Assembly: GCF_910592395.1 (NCBI RefSeq)
Contig: NC_088320.1
Span: 8,308,001-8,372,000, forward strand
DNA: 64,000 nucleotides
From: Lineus longissimus
Taxonomy: Eukaryota > Nemertea > Pilidiophora > Heteronemertea > Lineidae
Direction of reading: 5' to 3'
Under the pieces are notes generated by a model. That model made no database searches. It was not told where the DNA came from and saw only the letters and a list, made by a program, of their open reading frames with translations. The translations under genes and the position numbers were made by a program. This document shows, piece after piece, positions 39,404 to 49,218 of the stretch (the stretch's first letter is position 1; every line of letters starts with the position of its first letter).

Positions 39404-40225
39404 TTAGTCTTCTTTATCATCACTACCTGTGATATCTAGACTTTCATCTATTGGTTTGTCACATTCAGAGACAGTCATATTTGGTGTATTCATATTTGAT
39501 GCAGTCATACTCGATGTATTCATAGATGATTCCTCATGACAATGACCTAAAGTAATAAGTGTTGTTGAAGCAAGTGCAGTTAATGGACCCATTCTCAAAC
39601 TCAACCATCCAAGCCATTTATCCAACTCGTTAGTTATCAAATAATCATTTCTAAGATCATGATAAAGATTATCTTCATCATCTATTGGTAATAACCACCT
39701 TGATAATTTAGTGTAAGCTTTAATAAATGTCTTACCCAAAGAATCATTAAGTCTGGCAGCCATCTTTGTTTCATACATTCTATGATGTTTTAAGATTTCT
39801 TTTTCAGTCATATTATCTAAGTCATTAAAAGTTATTTGTTTATTAAGGAAATCCTTGCTTTTACCAGTTGCAACTAGAATCTCTAAGTCTTGTTTGGCTT
39901 TAAGGCCACTATCAGTCAAATAGTTCAAATTTTGTTGATTGCTGGTTGATCCTAGTTGGCAACTAGAATTGACTATTCCTTGACTGGGATTAACTATTCC
40001 TTGACTAGGATTAACTAAATTTGAACTATTCAACTGCTTGTTTGAAACTTGTTGATTTGTAGAGCAGTTCTGTTGAAAGTTAGTTCTGTTTTGTTGGTAA
40101 CTACCAGTGTTCTGTTGGTTAGAAGCCCCAACTCGAGCTAAGCTCTCAGGACTCATAACACCAATCTGTTTCATCTGTTGTTCAATCACTGCAGATGTCT
40201 GACTATTCATTTGCTGATTATTCAT
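39404..40225 (-). CDS. Gln/Asn-rich Polinton protein, 273 aa
   Basis: Residues 1-100 are rich in Gln, Asn and Ser, with a short tandem repeat (NPSQGIV twice). The rest is folded-looking: TEKEILKHHRMYETKMAARL, then DSLGKTFIKAYTKLSRWLLP, a hydrophobic segment (GPLTALASTTLITLG), and a tail of Met/Asn/Ser repeats. Start at TTTTAAATG. No known domain; probably a structural protein of the leftward cluster. Confidence 0.65.
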   Translation of the reverse strand: MNNQQMNSQTSAVIEQQMKQIGVMSPESLARVGASNQQNTGSYQQNRTNFQQNCSTNQQVSNKQLNSSNLVNPSQGIVNPSQGIVNSSCQLGSTSNQQNLNYLTDSGLKAKQDLEILVATGKSKDFLNKQITFNDLDNMTEKEILKHHRMYETKMAARLNDSLGKTFIKAYTKLSRWLLPIDDEDNLYHDLRNDYLITNELDKWLGWLSLRMGPLTALASTTLITLGHCHEESSMNTSSMTASNMNTPNMTVSECDKPIDESLDITGSDDKED

Positions 40226-40276
40226 TTAAAATTATGGAAAAATGACTGTTAAGTGCAAAATGCTGTTTTCACAACT

Positions 40277-41473
40277 TTATTGCATCTTAACACTAGCTCG
40301 AGCTGTGCTCTCAGGACGAAGTCCGGCTCGAGCTATGCTCTCAGGACGAAGTCCGGCTGGTGTAAACTTAATACTACTGATGCAGTTATTGTCTCTACCT
40401 GCACTGGCACTCAGTAAAACGTCAAACTGCTTGTCAATATCCTGGTCATATTCCTTCTCAACCTTGTAATTCTGGAAGAAAATACTTTGAGTGAAATCAT
40501 ACCATATTCTCTCCAAATCATTAACTCGCTCCTTGTTGGTTAAAAAAGGTGTAAATATTACATAATCAATTTTCAGCGTTTTAAAGGCTTGGTGTAAAAA
40601 TACCTTGTAGTTAATGGTGACCTTGACACCACAGTCATGCAGAAATCTAAGGAAAGCATAGTACACTAGTCTAAGGTCAGTGATATTCTCATCGGTTAAT
40701 TGCGGTTTACCAATTGCCCTGTTAATAAATTCAATGGCAAGAAACCAATCATATTCCCCACAGTGAAATTTAAAAAGCATGGCTTCACCATGTAACCCTT
40801 GGTTACATAACTTAGAGGGGAGAGTGTTAATACCCATTTTTAGGGCTGACTGAAGAGTACTTTCATATCTCTGCTTACTAAGACATTTTCTGTGACTTGA
40901 AAAGTAGCACTGTAAATACCCTTCCACAAAGTCCTTTAAATACTTAACTGCCGATTCGGACAGCCGCCTCCATCCAAGTTTCCTTAGAATACTGTCAAAG
41001 TAATGTGTTTTGTTGTCAATATTGATCTCAAGAGTTTTAAAATCATCGTCGTAAGTAGTCGAATTGCAATTGGTGCAGAATTGATACTTCACAGTTTTAG
41101 CTGCGTACCTTGCTGAATTCAAGTTTTTTTGATACTCAAAAAGTGTCCACCTTTTACAATTACGGCAGAATTGGGCATTAGTGTTGGTACTGACGTCATA
41201 TTCTTTCATTCTTGGCAGGACTACTTTGTGTGTCTCAGTCGGACTTCGTCCTGAGAGCTCTGCTCGAGTCGAGCTTTGCTCTCTGGACCTTGTCCTAGTC
41301 GGACTTCGTCCTGAGAGCTCTGCTCGAGTCAGACTTCGTCCTGAGAGCTCTGCTCGAGTCAGACTTCGTCCTGAGAGCATAGCTCGATCCATAACCCTAG
41401 GACGAAGGAATCCAGTAAGATTTTCATTGCTACATTTACTAAAATAGTCTTTTAATGAGATGTATTTATTCAT
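40277..41473 (-). CDS. Cys-motif Polinton protein bounded by hairpin repeats, 398 aa
   Basis: Residues about 28-83 are four to five hairpin-repeat units (RAELSGRSLTRAELSGRSPT). The native part then has CRNCKRWTLFEY and CTNCNSTTY, a four-Cys zinc knuckle, and a helical domain (LRKLGWRRLSESAVKYLKDF; EAMLFKFHCGEYDWFLAIEF). The last 25 residues are again repeat-derived. Function unknown; the zinc knuckle suggests DNA or RNA binding. Confidence 0.7.
   Translation of the reverse strand: MNKYISLKDYFSKCSNENLTGFLRPRVMDRAMLSGRSLTRAELSGRSLTRAELSGRSPTRTRSREQSSTRAELSGRSPTETHKVVLPRMKEYDVSTNTNAQFCRNCKRWTLFEYQKNLNSARYAAKTVKYQFCTNCNSTTYDDDFKTLEINIDNKTHYFDSILRKLGWRRLSESAVKYLKDFVEGYLQCYFSSHRKCLSKQRYESTLQSALKMGINTLPSKLCNQGLHGEAMLFKFHCGEYDWFLAIEFINRAIGKPQLTDENITDLRLVYYAFLRFLHDCGVKVTINYKVFLHQAFKTLKIDYVIFTPFLTNKERVNDLERIWYDFTQSIFFQNYKVEKEYDQDIDKQFDVLLSASAGRDNNCISSIKFTPAGLRPESIARAGLRPESTARASVKMQ
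40290..40356. repeat. two tandem double-hairpin units
   Basis: Two consecutive units differing in the first loop (TGT versus TAT), each CGAGC-N3-GCTCTCAGGAC then GAAGTCCGGCT. Confidence 0.9.
41235..41395. repeat. five tandem double-hairpin units in a coding region
   Basis: Largest in-frame array. Units are exactly 30 bp (AGTCGGACTTCGTCCTGAGA then GCTCTGCTCG, and an AGTCAGAC variant), so expansion keeps the reading frame. Confidence 0.92.
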
Positions 41474-41520
41474 ATTTACATAATAATTATTTTTTAAACA
41501 TTGTTTTGATAGAAGTTCAC

Positions 41521-43002
41521 CTAAGACCTTTTACGTGATTTTAAGGCTTTACGTGATTTTAAGGCTTTAACACCCTCTATTAAACCATAGATTATGGAAC
41601 TAACAATAGCAATAACTGCTATGATCAGATGTTCAGCTAGAAAGCCAACAACTGCACCAATTGTTTTCAGGAGAAATGATACGATAGAACCGATGATTCC
41701 CGGTAAAGCCGCAGCTGATTTCTTGGCTAGTTCTTTTAGCCATTCAGCAAACTTCTTGAGACCTTCTTCTTTTACTTTATCTGGTATTGATGGTTTTGGT
41801 CCTGGTCCAGGTTCTGGTGTAGGTCCTGGAGTTGGGTCTGGTCCTGGAGATGGTCCTGGTCCTGGAGTTGGTTTTACAGATTTAGTGGCACCACTTAAAG
41901 CACTACTGATACTAAGACCTAGAGTTGTAAATGTCATTACAACAGCTGTTATTATGGCGCTAATGGTTACACCATACGTCTTAAAAAGTAACTTTATTCT
42001 GTCCTTCAGAGGAATAGTTGAATCTGGTTTCTTTAGAACATCAACAATTAAACGTTTAATTCTTCTAGTTTGTGACTCCCTGTCATTGTCTAACCTCCAT
42101 ACCTTTGACTGTTCCTCATGCAATTTGTCATTTAGTTCATCTATTTGCTTTTTCAACTCCACTTTATCTTTAGTATCTTCTTCTACAGACTTTACATAGT
42201 CTCTTGTTAAATCATGAATTTTTTTTTCTAGTTCTTGTATTTGCATGTCCTTATCCATCTTTACTGCAGCTAGATCATCACCAGCGTGTTTTAACCCTCT
42301 AAGTTCTCTCAAGGCATATTCAGTAAAACCCAGTGTTTTAAGTTCATCATCATTAGAATCTATCAGTTTATCTATTGGTTGGTTTGAACTGTTTACCTCA
42401 TTAATTAATATGTCTGTTTGAGTGGATGCAGATTTAGGTTGACTTACTGGTGGGTCAGGTGCAATCATAACTTTTAAATAATTAACAAATCTCAGACCAA
42501 ACTTATTCTTTAAAGTGTTTTCAGCAAAGAAGCTTCCATTATCCTTAGTTAAAGGAATTAACTTGATAATGGGTCCTTTCTTATCAGGATAGGCCGTGCT
42601 AAATAAATTTTTGTTTTCTAGTTTATCCGTTATCAAATCAACTTCATCCTGTGTTTGCCACCATAAATAAAGTTTGTTCTCAATGTAAATAATGTTTGGT
42701 GCAAGATTACTCAATTTTTTCTTGTCATAATTCCAGTTTGATCCTCCCAATGCTTTATCAAGTTTATCCTCTATTGTATCGTATCTTAACTCCTTTTCCA
42801 TCAATTCAGGGACAATACCTCTTACTCTTTCTGGAGTTGTAGTGAATGAAGTTTCAGTAGTAAGATTTTCACCTCCTGTGTTGTATGTTGTGCCGTCATC
42901 TTGAAAAGTTCTATTGGTTTCACCTGTATTAGGATCATCCACATTACGAAAGCGATAATTATCTAACTCACCCATTTGGATATCTTCACCTCCTTCAGCC
43001 AT
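41521..43002 (-). CDS. Polinton protein with coiled coil, Pro-Gly linker and hydrophobic C-terminus
   Basis: 493 residues. Acidic N-terminus (MAEGGEDIQMGELDNYRF), a globular part to about 190, a coiled coil around 230-315 (LEKKIHDLTRDYVKSVEEDT), a hydrophobic helix, and a proline-glycine linker (GPGPSPGPDPTPGPTPEPGP). It ends in an amphipathic plus strongly hydrophobic segment (LLKTIGAVVGFLAEHLIIAV) and a KSRK-rich tail repeated twice. The layout fits a membrane-inserting or fibre-like virion protein. No catalytic motif seen. Confidence 0.7.
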   Translation of the reverse strand: MAEGGEDIQMGELDNYRFRNVDDPNTGETNRTFQDDGTTYNTGGENLTTETSFTTTPERVRGIVPELMEKELRYDTIEDKLDKALGGSNWNYDKKKLSNLAPNIIYIENKLYLWWQTQDEVDLITDKLENKNLFSTAYPDKKGPIIKLIPLTKDNGSFFAENTLKNKFGLRFVNYLKVMIAPDPPVSQPKSASTQTDILINEVNSSNQPIDKLIDSNDDELKTLGFTEYALRELRGLKHAGDDLAAVKMDKDMQIQELEKKIHDLTRDYVKSVEEDTKDKVELKKQIDELNDKLHEEQSKVWRLDNDRESQTRRIKRLIVDVLKKPDSTIPLKDRIKLLFKTYGVTISAIITAVVMTFTTLGLSISSALSGATKSVKPTPGPGPSPGPDPTPGPTPEPGPGPKPSIPDKVKEEGLKKFAEWLKELAKKSAAALPGIIGSIVSFLLKTIGAVVGFLAEHLIIAVIAIVSSIIYGLIEGVKALKSRKALKSRKRS

Positions 43003-43012
43003 AATTACTTAT

Positions 43013-44206
43013 TTATCTAACCATAAAAACAATCAATGTACCAACAACTGAGTAAAGCATGAATTTAATTGTTTCATGAGTATCATCCTCCTTCTCAACT
43101 TTGGTGTCAAGTTTAGTAGTAGTAGGAGTATTCTTTGAGGTTTCAGTTGTTTTTGGTGTATCAACATTACTCTTTGGTTTATGACTGGTCTCGAGCTTTG
43201 CTCTCAGGACGAAGTCCGTCTTGACAGTACCAACACTACTCTTAACTCTTATTTTCTTAGAACTATTTCCTTCCATCAGTGGTGGTGGTAAGGTCTTTTT
43301 GTGGTTAATGTCATTCTTACCGGGTTTAGCATTTTTTGGTGCTATTAAAATGTTATTATTGTAGTTATCCAGCTTACCAATAACGAGTACCATATTTGAT
43401 CCTATGACATACAATCCTGGTGCTATTACATAATCTAGTCTTGTATGAGTGTCACTCACTGCTTTTTGGTATCTTTGAATTGAAGTTGGAATATCAGGAT
43501 GTTGATTAATCGAGTCCTTTAATAGTTTGTTAAATTCCTTCTGTGCATCCAATTCTGTACCCGGTACTCCAATTATTGGTGTTCTGGTCAACGCCTGAGC
43601 ACCCAGAATACAGTAAACATATGTTCTTATTGTGTCATTCAACCTCTCTATTCCAGGATTAGAGAAACCATTTGATTTAAATATCATGAATTGTTGATAG
43701 GTTTGACATTCATTTTGTGTAATTACATCAAATACATTCTTGTGTCTCCTGACATGATACTTAATGAAAGTATCTGGATATTTGAAATTAGCCATTCCAG
43801 CATCCCAGTCTTTACTGAACATCGGTGGCATTCTATTTTCATGAACTTGCATGAGGAAGAAATTGATTTTAGAATCATTGATGTAATATCCGGGATCAGT
43901 TATGTTCGGGTTGTAATCCGGTACACTCCATGACCTCCAACCACCGTTATTTTCAAACACCGAGAAATCGTACTCGTCTTTTAAACCAAATTCACTCAAT
44001 AACCCTCCTAGTTTCCTACGGTTAATGTTATTGTTTGTCTCATTAAAATCACTTTCACCTGGAATTGGTATCTCTAGATTCTTCATGATCTTCAATATTT
44101 GATAGTAAACATGAAACCTGTAAATTGACCTTAACAATGGGTCACTGTGATTCAAGTGATCGTCTATTGAAATACCACAACCTGTTGTAGCAAACCAAAC
44201 AGCCAT
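43013..44206 (-). CDS. Polinton conserved unknown protein with C-terminal membrane helix
   Basis: 397 residues starting MAVWFATTGCGISIDDHLNH. A large soluble domain (GGWRSWSVPDYNPN; FFLMQVHENRMPPMFSKDWD; RTYVYCILGAQALTRTPIIG) is followed by a Lys/Thr-rich linker that includes one hairpin-repeat insertion (TDFVLRAKLE) and a terminal helix (FMLYSVVGTLIVFMV). I recognise it only as a type of protein common in Polintons, with no function assigned. Stop is 11 bp from the next gene's start. Confidence 0.7.
   Translation of the reverse strand: MAVWFATTGCGISIDDHLNHSDPLLRSIYRFHVYYQILKIMKNLEIPIPGESDFNETNNNINRRKLGGLLSEFGLKDEYDFSVFENNGGWRSWSVPDYNPNITDPGYYINDSKINFFLMQVHENRMPPMFSKDWDAGMANFKYPDTFIKYHVRRHKNVFDVITQNECQTYQQFMIFKSNGFSNPGIERLNDTIRTYVYCILGAQALTRTPIIGVPGTELDAQKEFNKLLKDSINQHPDIPTSIQRYQKAVSDTHTRLDYVIAPGLYVIGSNMVLVIGKLDNYNNNILIAPKNAKPGKNDINHKKTLPPPLMEGNSSKKIRVKSSVGTVKTDFVLRAKLETSHKPKSNVDTPKTTETSKNTPTTTKLDTKVEKEDDTHETIKFMLYSVVGTLIVFMVR
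43189..43222. repeat. single double-hairpin unit
   Basis: CGAGCTTTGCTCTCAGGACG then AAGTCCGTC, inside the linker of the preceding gene. Confidence 0.85.
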
Positions 44207-44263
44207 GTTAAATTGGTTCTGGTAAAACGATAATGGATTCTTTTCCAGTCGCAGACAGTCTTT

Positions 44264-44482
44264 CTAATTTTTCAGGCTCAAAAACCCAGGTGTTATCTTA
44301 GTTTCTTGTAGTCTGAAGAAGTTATTAGTATTAACAGTTACTTCTAAATTAAAGAAGTCATAGGTGAATTTACTTTTATGTTGATTTGCTATTGGATAAT
44401 ACTTTATTACTCCAGAAGCTGATGAATAATTATGTTTGGTTTTAACTTCAGTTTTGGATAATGAAGACAGTAAAAAGGCCAT
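44264..44482 (-). CDS. small Polinton protein, 72 aa
   Basis: Starts MAFLLSSLSKTEVKTKHNYS at AATAAATG, nearest gene to the right end. Hydrophilic and beta-rich; unknown. The 95 bp to the terminal hairpin hold no gene. Confidence 0.55.
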   Translation of the reverse strand: MAFLLSSLSKTEVKTKHNYSSASGVIKYYPIANQHKSKFTYDFFNLEVTVNTNNFFRLQETKITPGFLSLKN

Positions 44483-44577
44483 TTATTTTAATGGAATAAC
44501 CCATTGAACTCTAGGATTCCCTCACCATTTCACTGACCATTTCATTGCAACGCTTCACTGGGAATCTCATGAATGAT

Positions 44578-44706
44578 AGAAAGTGTATATTGCGGTGGAT
44601 TGGTTCTTTGGGGTTGTAGGCTAATTTGGGGCAAAAGACCTGTAAGGTCTTTGGTCAAAATAGCTTAGAATTACCTACATTCCTACCACCGCAATATACA
44701 CTTTCT
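44578..44706. repeat. right terminal repeat, self-complementary hairpin
   Basis: 129 bp with outer arm AGAAAGTGTATATTGCGGTG, perfectly paired with its partner at the other side, and a tip hairpin AAAGACC...GGTCTTT. The arm sequence differs from the left end, but the pairing is kept. Confidence 0.9.
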
Positions 44707-45949
44707 AATGTGATTAAACCGCAGTGAATACTGATTTATTGTTATGTGGATTTTCCTGAAATCAGGATTTCCCAACTCAATTTCGTTTTACTTTCAATGG
44801 ATTGGATTTTCTGCTATGATTCATGAAATGTAGTTTGCATTGCTGACAGACAACAAAAGATAAACAATACCATAGCTGATTTTAATGGTGAATTTCCTCA
44901 CCGAGTTAAAAAAAGGAGCGTTGGGCGCTGAGTGACGTCATCATTAATGACAGATTTGCAAGAAAGAAAGTTCGGGTGGATTCTCTTAGAATCGGTTCAA
45001 AGATGTACATTTATATGATTTAAGTACAGTATGGTTTTATTGGCTCACCCGATAAAACAAAAGAAAAATTACGGTGTTCATTCGACTCGGCAAATGATCA
45101 TCTACCGATGACATGGAAGATGGATGACAGTCAACAAGACTCATTCCACGGCTAATGTCAAGTGACAATTCAGCGCACTTTTAGCACGCCCTGGCAATGG
45201 GTATGTGCTCCGCTAGGCTAATGAGCCCCCTACACGTCATAAGGCCATTACCGCAGTAACTAGGTTGTGCTGATAAGCACTCGCAAGCAATCCTCCACGG
45301 AAAAAGATAAAACTGCGAACTTGGCATAATGAAACAAATCGCAATAATGTCACAAGACTGAATAAGAGCTCTCGTGTCAACGAGACTTCGATTAGTATTG
45401 TACAGTGTGAATCAAAAATGTACCACGGATAAGAACATTAACTCAGTACTAATCCATAAAGCGCCTCCTTGTCCAGCCCGAGCTTCTTTATGTACTACTA
45501 AACGCATAAAATGCACGGACCAGTGTAACAGTTCAGGAAACCAACCGAAAACACCAAATCAGTTGACTAATACAACTTCACATGACTTTCTATATAACCA
45601 GATTTTCAAAAAGGCGATTAACGCCATTTATCAGTGAACTGTGCTAATAAAATACAACCTCCAAAATCTCATCACTTATCCTCGGCTATCGAGTGATAAG
45701 CCTAATAATAATGAGAAGGCACGGGCGTTAGTTCTATGCTGTACATGCATTTATTTTGTCAATTAAGTTAAAGTTGTTTACATCTCACACTTGTTTTACT
45801 GAGTAGGCCTAACGTTCACAGGTAGGCGGCTTTTCCCGACTTCCTAACGGTATCTCCAACTTTTTCCCGACTTGTCCCACAAAAGTCCGACATTGTGCGA
45901 CTTTTCCCTGTGAAATCTGATTTCCCAAAAAACCTGTGAGAAATACGAA

Positions 45950-46080
45950 ATAGGGCAATAAAGATCAAAGCCCTATGTTGAATGGGTTAACGAGGTTCGA
46001 GCCAAGCACTCAGAGTGACCCTCAATTAGGTTACTTTATCAACGCGATTCAACATAGGCCATTGATCTTTAATGCCCTAT
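45950..46080. repeat. inverted-repeat MITE-like element, copy B
   Basis: Counterpart of 14,526-14,654; here the arms start ATAGGGCA and pair over 34 bp with few mismatches. Confidence 0.65.
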
Positions 46081-46145
46081 TTTGGAAAGCCGCAGTATTT
46101 TCACATGTTTTGTAGAAATCCGATTTTTCCGAGAAACGTCTGACA

Positions 46146-46274
46146 ATGTCGGATTTTCGTAGGATAAATCAGGAAAAAGTTAGTGAAACTATTATGAAGT
46201 ATGAAAAACCATCTGCTAGTGGTGATAGCACAGGATCTGTTGCGCCTATAAATGCTGCCGGCAAGGAATTGTAG
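46146..46274 (+). CDS. hypothetical 42-residue ORF, copy B
   Basis: Identical at the protein level to the ORF at 14,721. It sits 66 bp downstream of the inverted-repeat element, as in the other units. Confidence 0.3.
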   Translation: MSDFRRINQEKVSETIMKYEKPSASGDSTGSVAPINAAGKEL

Positions 46275-46732
46275 CCGGTTTTTGTACAGGTACAATGCAA
46301 TGAGGAACCTGCACAACAAAACCTGCCGATAGGGGCACTGAAGGCAAGTGGACCATGGTTGTAATGAGAAAGCCATTTCTCGAGTCAATGATCTTTGAAT
46401 ATTTCATTCCTTGATTACTCTACATGGGGAAATAGCACCAAAAACGTTGTGTTATTGGTCCTTAATTCTATTTTGATGAGTTTTAGGGAGAAAATCAACA
46501 AAACCTAATGCACTGGAAGTACCGGTATCGGTGCGGCCATCTGGATTTTTAGTTCTGAAGGTTCCTCATTCCGTGTGACTATTTTTTTTAGTGCTGTTGC
46601 AAGGGTATAGTCTGTCTTGTTCCTTCTTTTGATCATGTCACCTCGATACCCAGGCGACTCCAATAGCTCCCAGCGAAGGACCGAGTAGGAAATACTTCAA
46701 AATACTCAATAGTAAATAAACTGAATACATAC

Positions 46733-46972
46733 TTCATCGTCAACATCATCATGTCCCGCAGCCTTGCGGCCATTGGGGCGACAATAAGCTGTTAAAGATG
46801 CGACATCACACGGTTCTGTCCTCGGCGAGGATTCTTCCATTCCAGTGCGTCACGTCATCCACCCGCTCTTTGGAAGGCCGCGTCGGCGGCTACATCTACT
46901 GAGCCCTACAAGATGGTATTTGCTGGTGTTCCCTTGGCTCTCGTGGCATATGGCCGAACCACCTCAGCTTAC
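46733..46972 (-). mobile_element. 3' fragment of RTE-like retrotransposon, copy B
   Basis: Same insertion as 15,301-15,540, in the second unit. Confidence 0.6.
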
Positions 46973-47578
46973 ATACATGTACTTATACAAGCGAAAATGA
47001 CGATATTATAAGACAACTCTCGTTCGGGAACGAATGCAATTCTTCTGTATTGGGATATGCCGACTGTTCTAGTCAGACCTAAGCCAAGTGGAGCTCAGGC
47101 ATGAAACATCTCAGTGTTTCCCATATTTCAGTGTTAACCGCTTTGTTCCCCTATTCACGACAACCATTCGATGTCTGATATATCATAGGGAAATTCTCTC
47201 TTACAGAAACACAGAAAATTATACCGAGTTTGGTCTCGAGAAGTAGGAAACAAGAAATAATGACCTGAGAATCTTCTTTTGGATAAAACCAGTTACTGCG
47301 TCTCCAGTATCCCTTGCCACTCCACGTCAAGACAACAAATTAGAACGAGAACATAAAATGTGGACTGAACAGTCGAACTTCGGTTCTATTGGACTGAAGA
47401 ACGTTTTCGCAGCCTGGTAAAACACGAGCCTCCTTGCGAGATCTCATGACGAGGCAACAATCCAACCGTTTATCAGGAATTGGCGCAGGCGCATATAATG
47501 ACCTGGGACGAGGCTGTATATTGTTAACCATGATAAAAAGAAGAAGAGGACATGACCATGGACTAACACACAGAACAC

Positions 47579-47584
47579 TTTATT
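47579..47584 (-). terminator. AATAAA polyadenylation signal of peptide gene B
   Basis: Same position relative to the stop codon as in copy A. Confidence 0.6.
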
Positions 47585-47675
47585 GCTCCAAAGATGTCTT
47601 CATCTGTACAGACAAATGATATCAATAGTTTGATAATATATGGAACCCTGTACGCAGATGGATTGGAGAACACAA

Positions 47676-49126
47676 CTACTTTCCCGGTGCACAGGTCCAA
47701 AAAACACATTCTCCTCCGGGTCCACCATTTGACTTATCGCAGTCGCTATGTTTATTGCAACCATAACGCTTGCGGACTTTCAGGAACTCTTTGCTGAAAA
47801 AGGTCAAATCAACGTTTTAGTCACAAGCTCCCCCAAGCGGTAGTATGTAAATGTTGAAACGAGCCAAATGAAACAAGCCAATCTAAACGAACCAAATACA
47901 CATTCTAACATCAAATTGAAGATTACGTTTCGATGTAATATGATTGCAAAGCGTTAGGTTGATATGTACATGAAATGAAAAAATCACATTTATTCTCTCG
48001 GGCCCAATTATTTTGGTACGTTAAAGTTTTAAAAAAGCCAAAATAAACGAGTGAATAAAACGTTCCATGGTGCACCTTGCAAAACTTAAAATGAACCAAA
48101 TTGAATGGGACTCTGTGAATGATGTTATGTTATTCCATCAATATACTTACCGAATCATGCAATGAATATTACATTTAAACTTGATCTTTCAGTTCAGTTT
48201 TAAAACGTTTATTTTGATCGTTTTGTTTGGATTGTTCCTTTTTGCTAGTTTCAACATTTACATACTCCCCCCCCCCCCCCCAAGCTACGAACATCAGACC
48301 ACGTTACAACCATTTTGGATAATAATCAACCACTACTATTGACAACCAAGGATCAAATCGTAAATTGCACGCTGCATGATCATTTGGTATGTGACGTCAG
48401 AGAGCGCAGTATTGTTGAACTGACCTGGCGTCAGCGTTGTTCTGTTCAAGACCACGTGTTTGACGTCCAATAAAGCAAGGATGACTACATAACAATGCGT
48501 GTATAGGTTGCCAGTGGTACTATAAAAATGTCCACGTTTCTTCGTGGCGACGTGTATATCATGCAGAAATATATGATCACGATTGCGAGGATTGAAAAAG
48601 GAGTCAATTAAACGTGCAGTGCTTTCGCAAGCGCTCATTGATACTTCCTGGCCTATTGACTGTGTGTAACCATTTTTCCGCAATAACTTGTCTGATCACC
48701 TCTCTCGCAATGAACATACCTTTCGCCTGCAAATGAGGAAATTGTTTAGATTTCGTGAGAGAGCTGGCGCGGTGTGGACGACTGAAGCCAGTTGGAAGGC
48801 GAAGTATTCCCAAATTCTCTGTCAGCCATATTCCACCTCTCCATGTGACTTCATTAGTTCAAAGTGGCCGTTTGCAATTTTTGTTGGAATAGCAAATTGT
48901 AAATGAGCGCTCTTATAGGGTGTAGCGCACCTGAATTGTGAAAAGTCATTAAGTGGTTAAAAGATATTATTTCGTGGTTCTGTTCACCTTGATTATAATT
49001 GTGAGCAAGTGAACATTTTTGGCAAGGCACCCAATAGCAATAGAAAATGAGAGGTCAATACTTACTTGCTGTTGTTGCTACAGTCAGTACAAGAGCAACG
49101 AGCAGAAACATCAGAACAGCCTTCAT
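47676..49126 (-). CDS. secreted four-cysteine peptide precursor, copy B
   Basis: Exons 49126-49066, 48726-48720 and 47793-47676, with the same splice sites and phases as copy A. The mature part differs at three residues: Ser to Asn after the first cysteine, Asp to Glu just before the third cysteine, and Tyr to Phe after it. There is one silent change in the same stretch. All cysteines, the KR site and the C-terminal Gly-Lys are kept, which supports a functional product. Confidence 0.72.
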
Positions 49127-49210
49127 CGTTGGTTTTCACGAGTCAGAAACAGTCTTGACAGAGAAGCGAGTAGTTTTGAAAACTGGTGGAGAACTGATGA
49201 ATGCGAGGGG

Positions 49211-49218
49211 TATAAATA
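49211..49218 (-). promoter_or_regulatory. TATA-like box of peptide gene B
   Basis: Same motif and same 85-bp distance to the ATG as in copy A. Confidence 0.55.

Larger units (their letters stand above)
26253..44706. mobile_element. complete Polinton/Maverick element, 18,454 bp
   Basis: Starts AGAATATATG and ends CACTTTCT, flanked by AATGTG at 26,247-26,252 and 44,707-44,712. A 6-bp duplication and AG...CT ends are the Polinton signature. The paralogous site at 55,442-55,447 reads GGTAC-AATGTG-ATTAAACC without insertion, which fixes the boundaries to the base. The contents (capsid genes, packaging ATPase, integrase, protein-primed polymerase) agree. Most ORFs are open, so the insertion is young, but at least three genes carry frame breaks. 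Coding sequence is more AT-rich than the host flanks. Confidence 0.97.

Noticed and set aside
39057-39407. Plus-strand ORF opposite the basic membrane protein
   Set aside because: Shadow frame kept open by the hairpin repeats, which lack stops in five frames.
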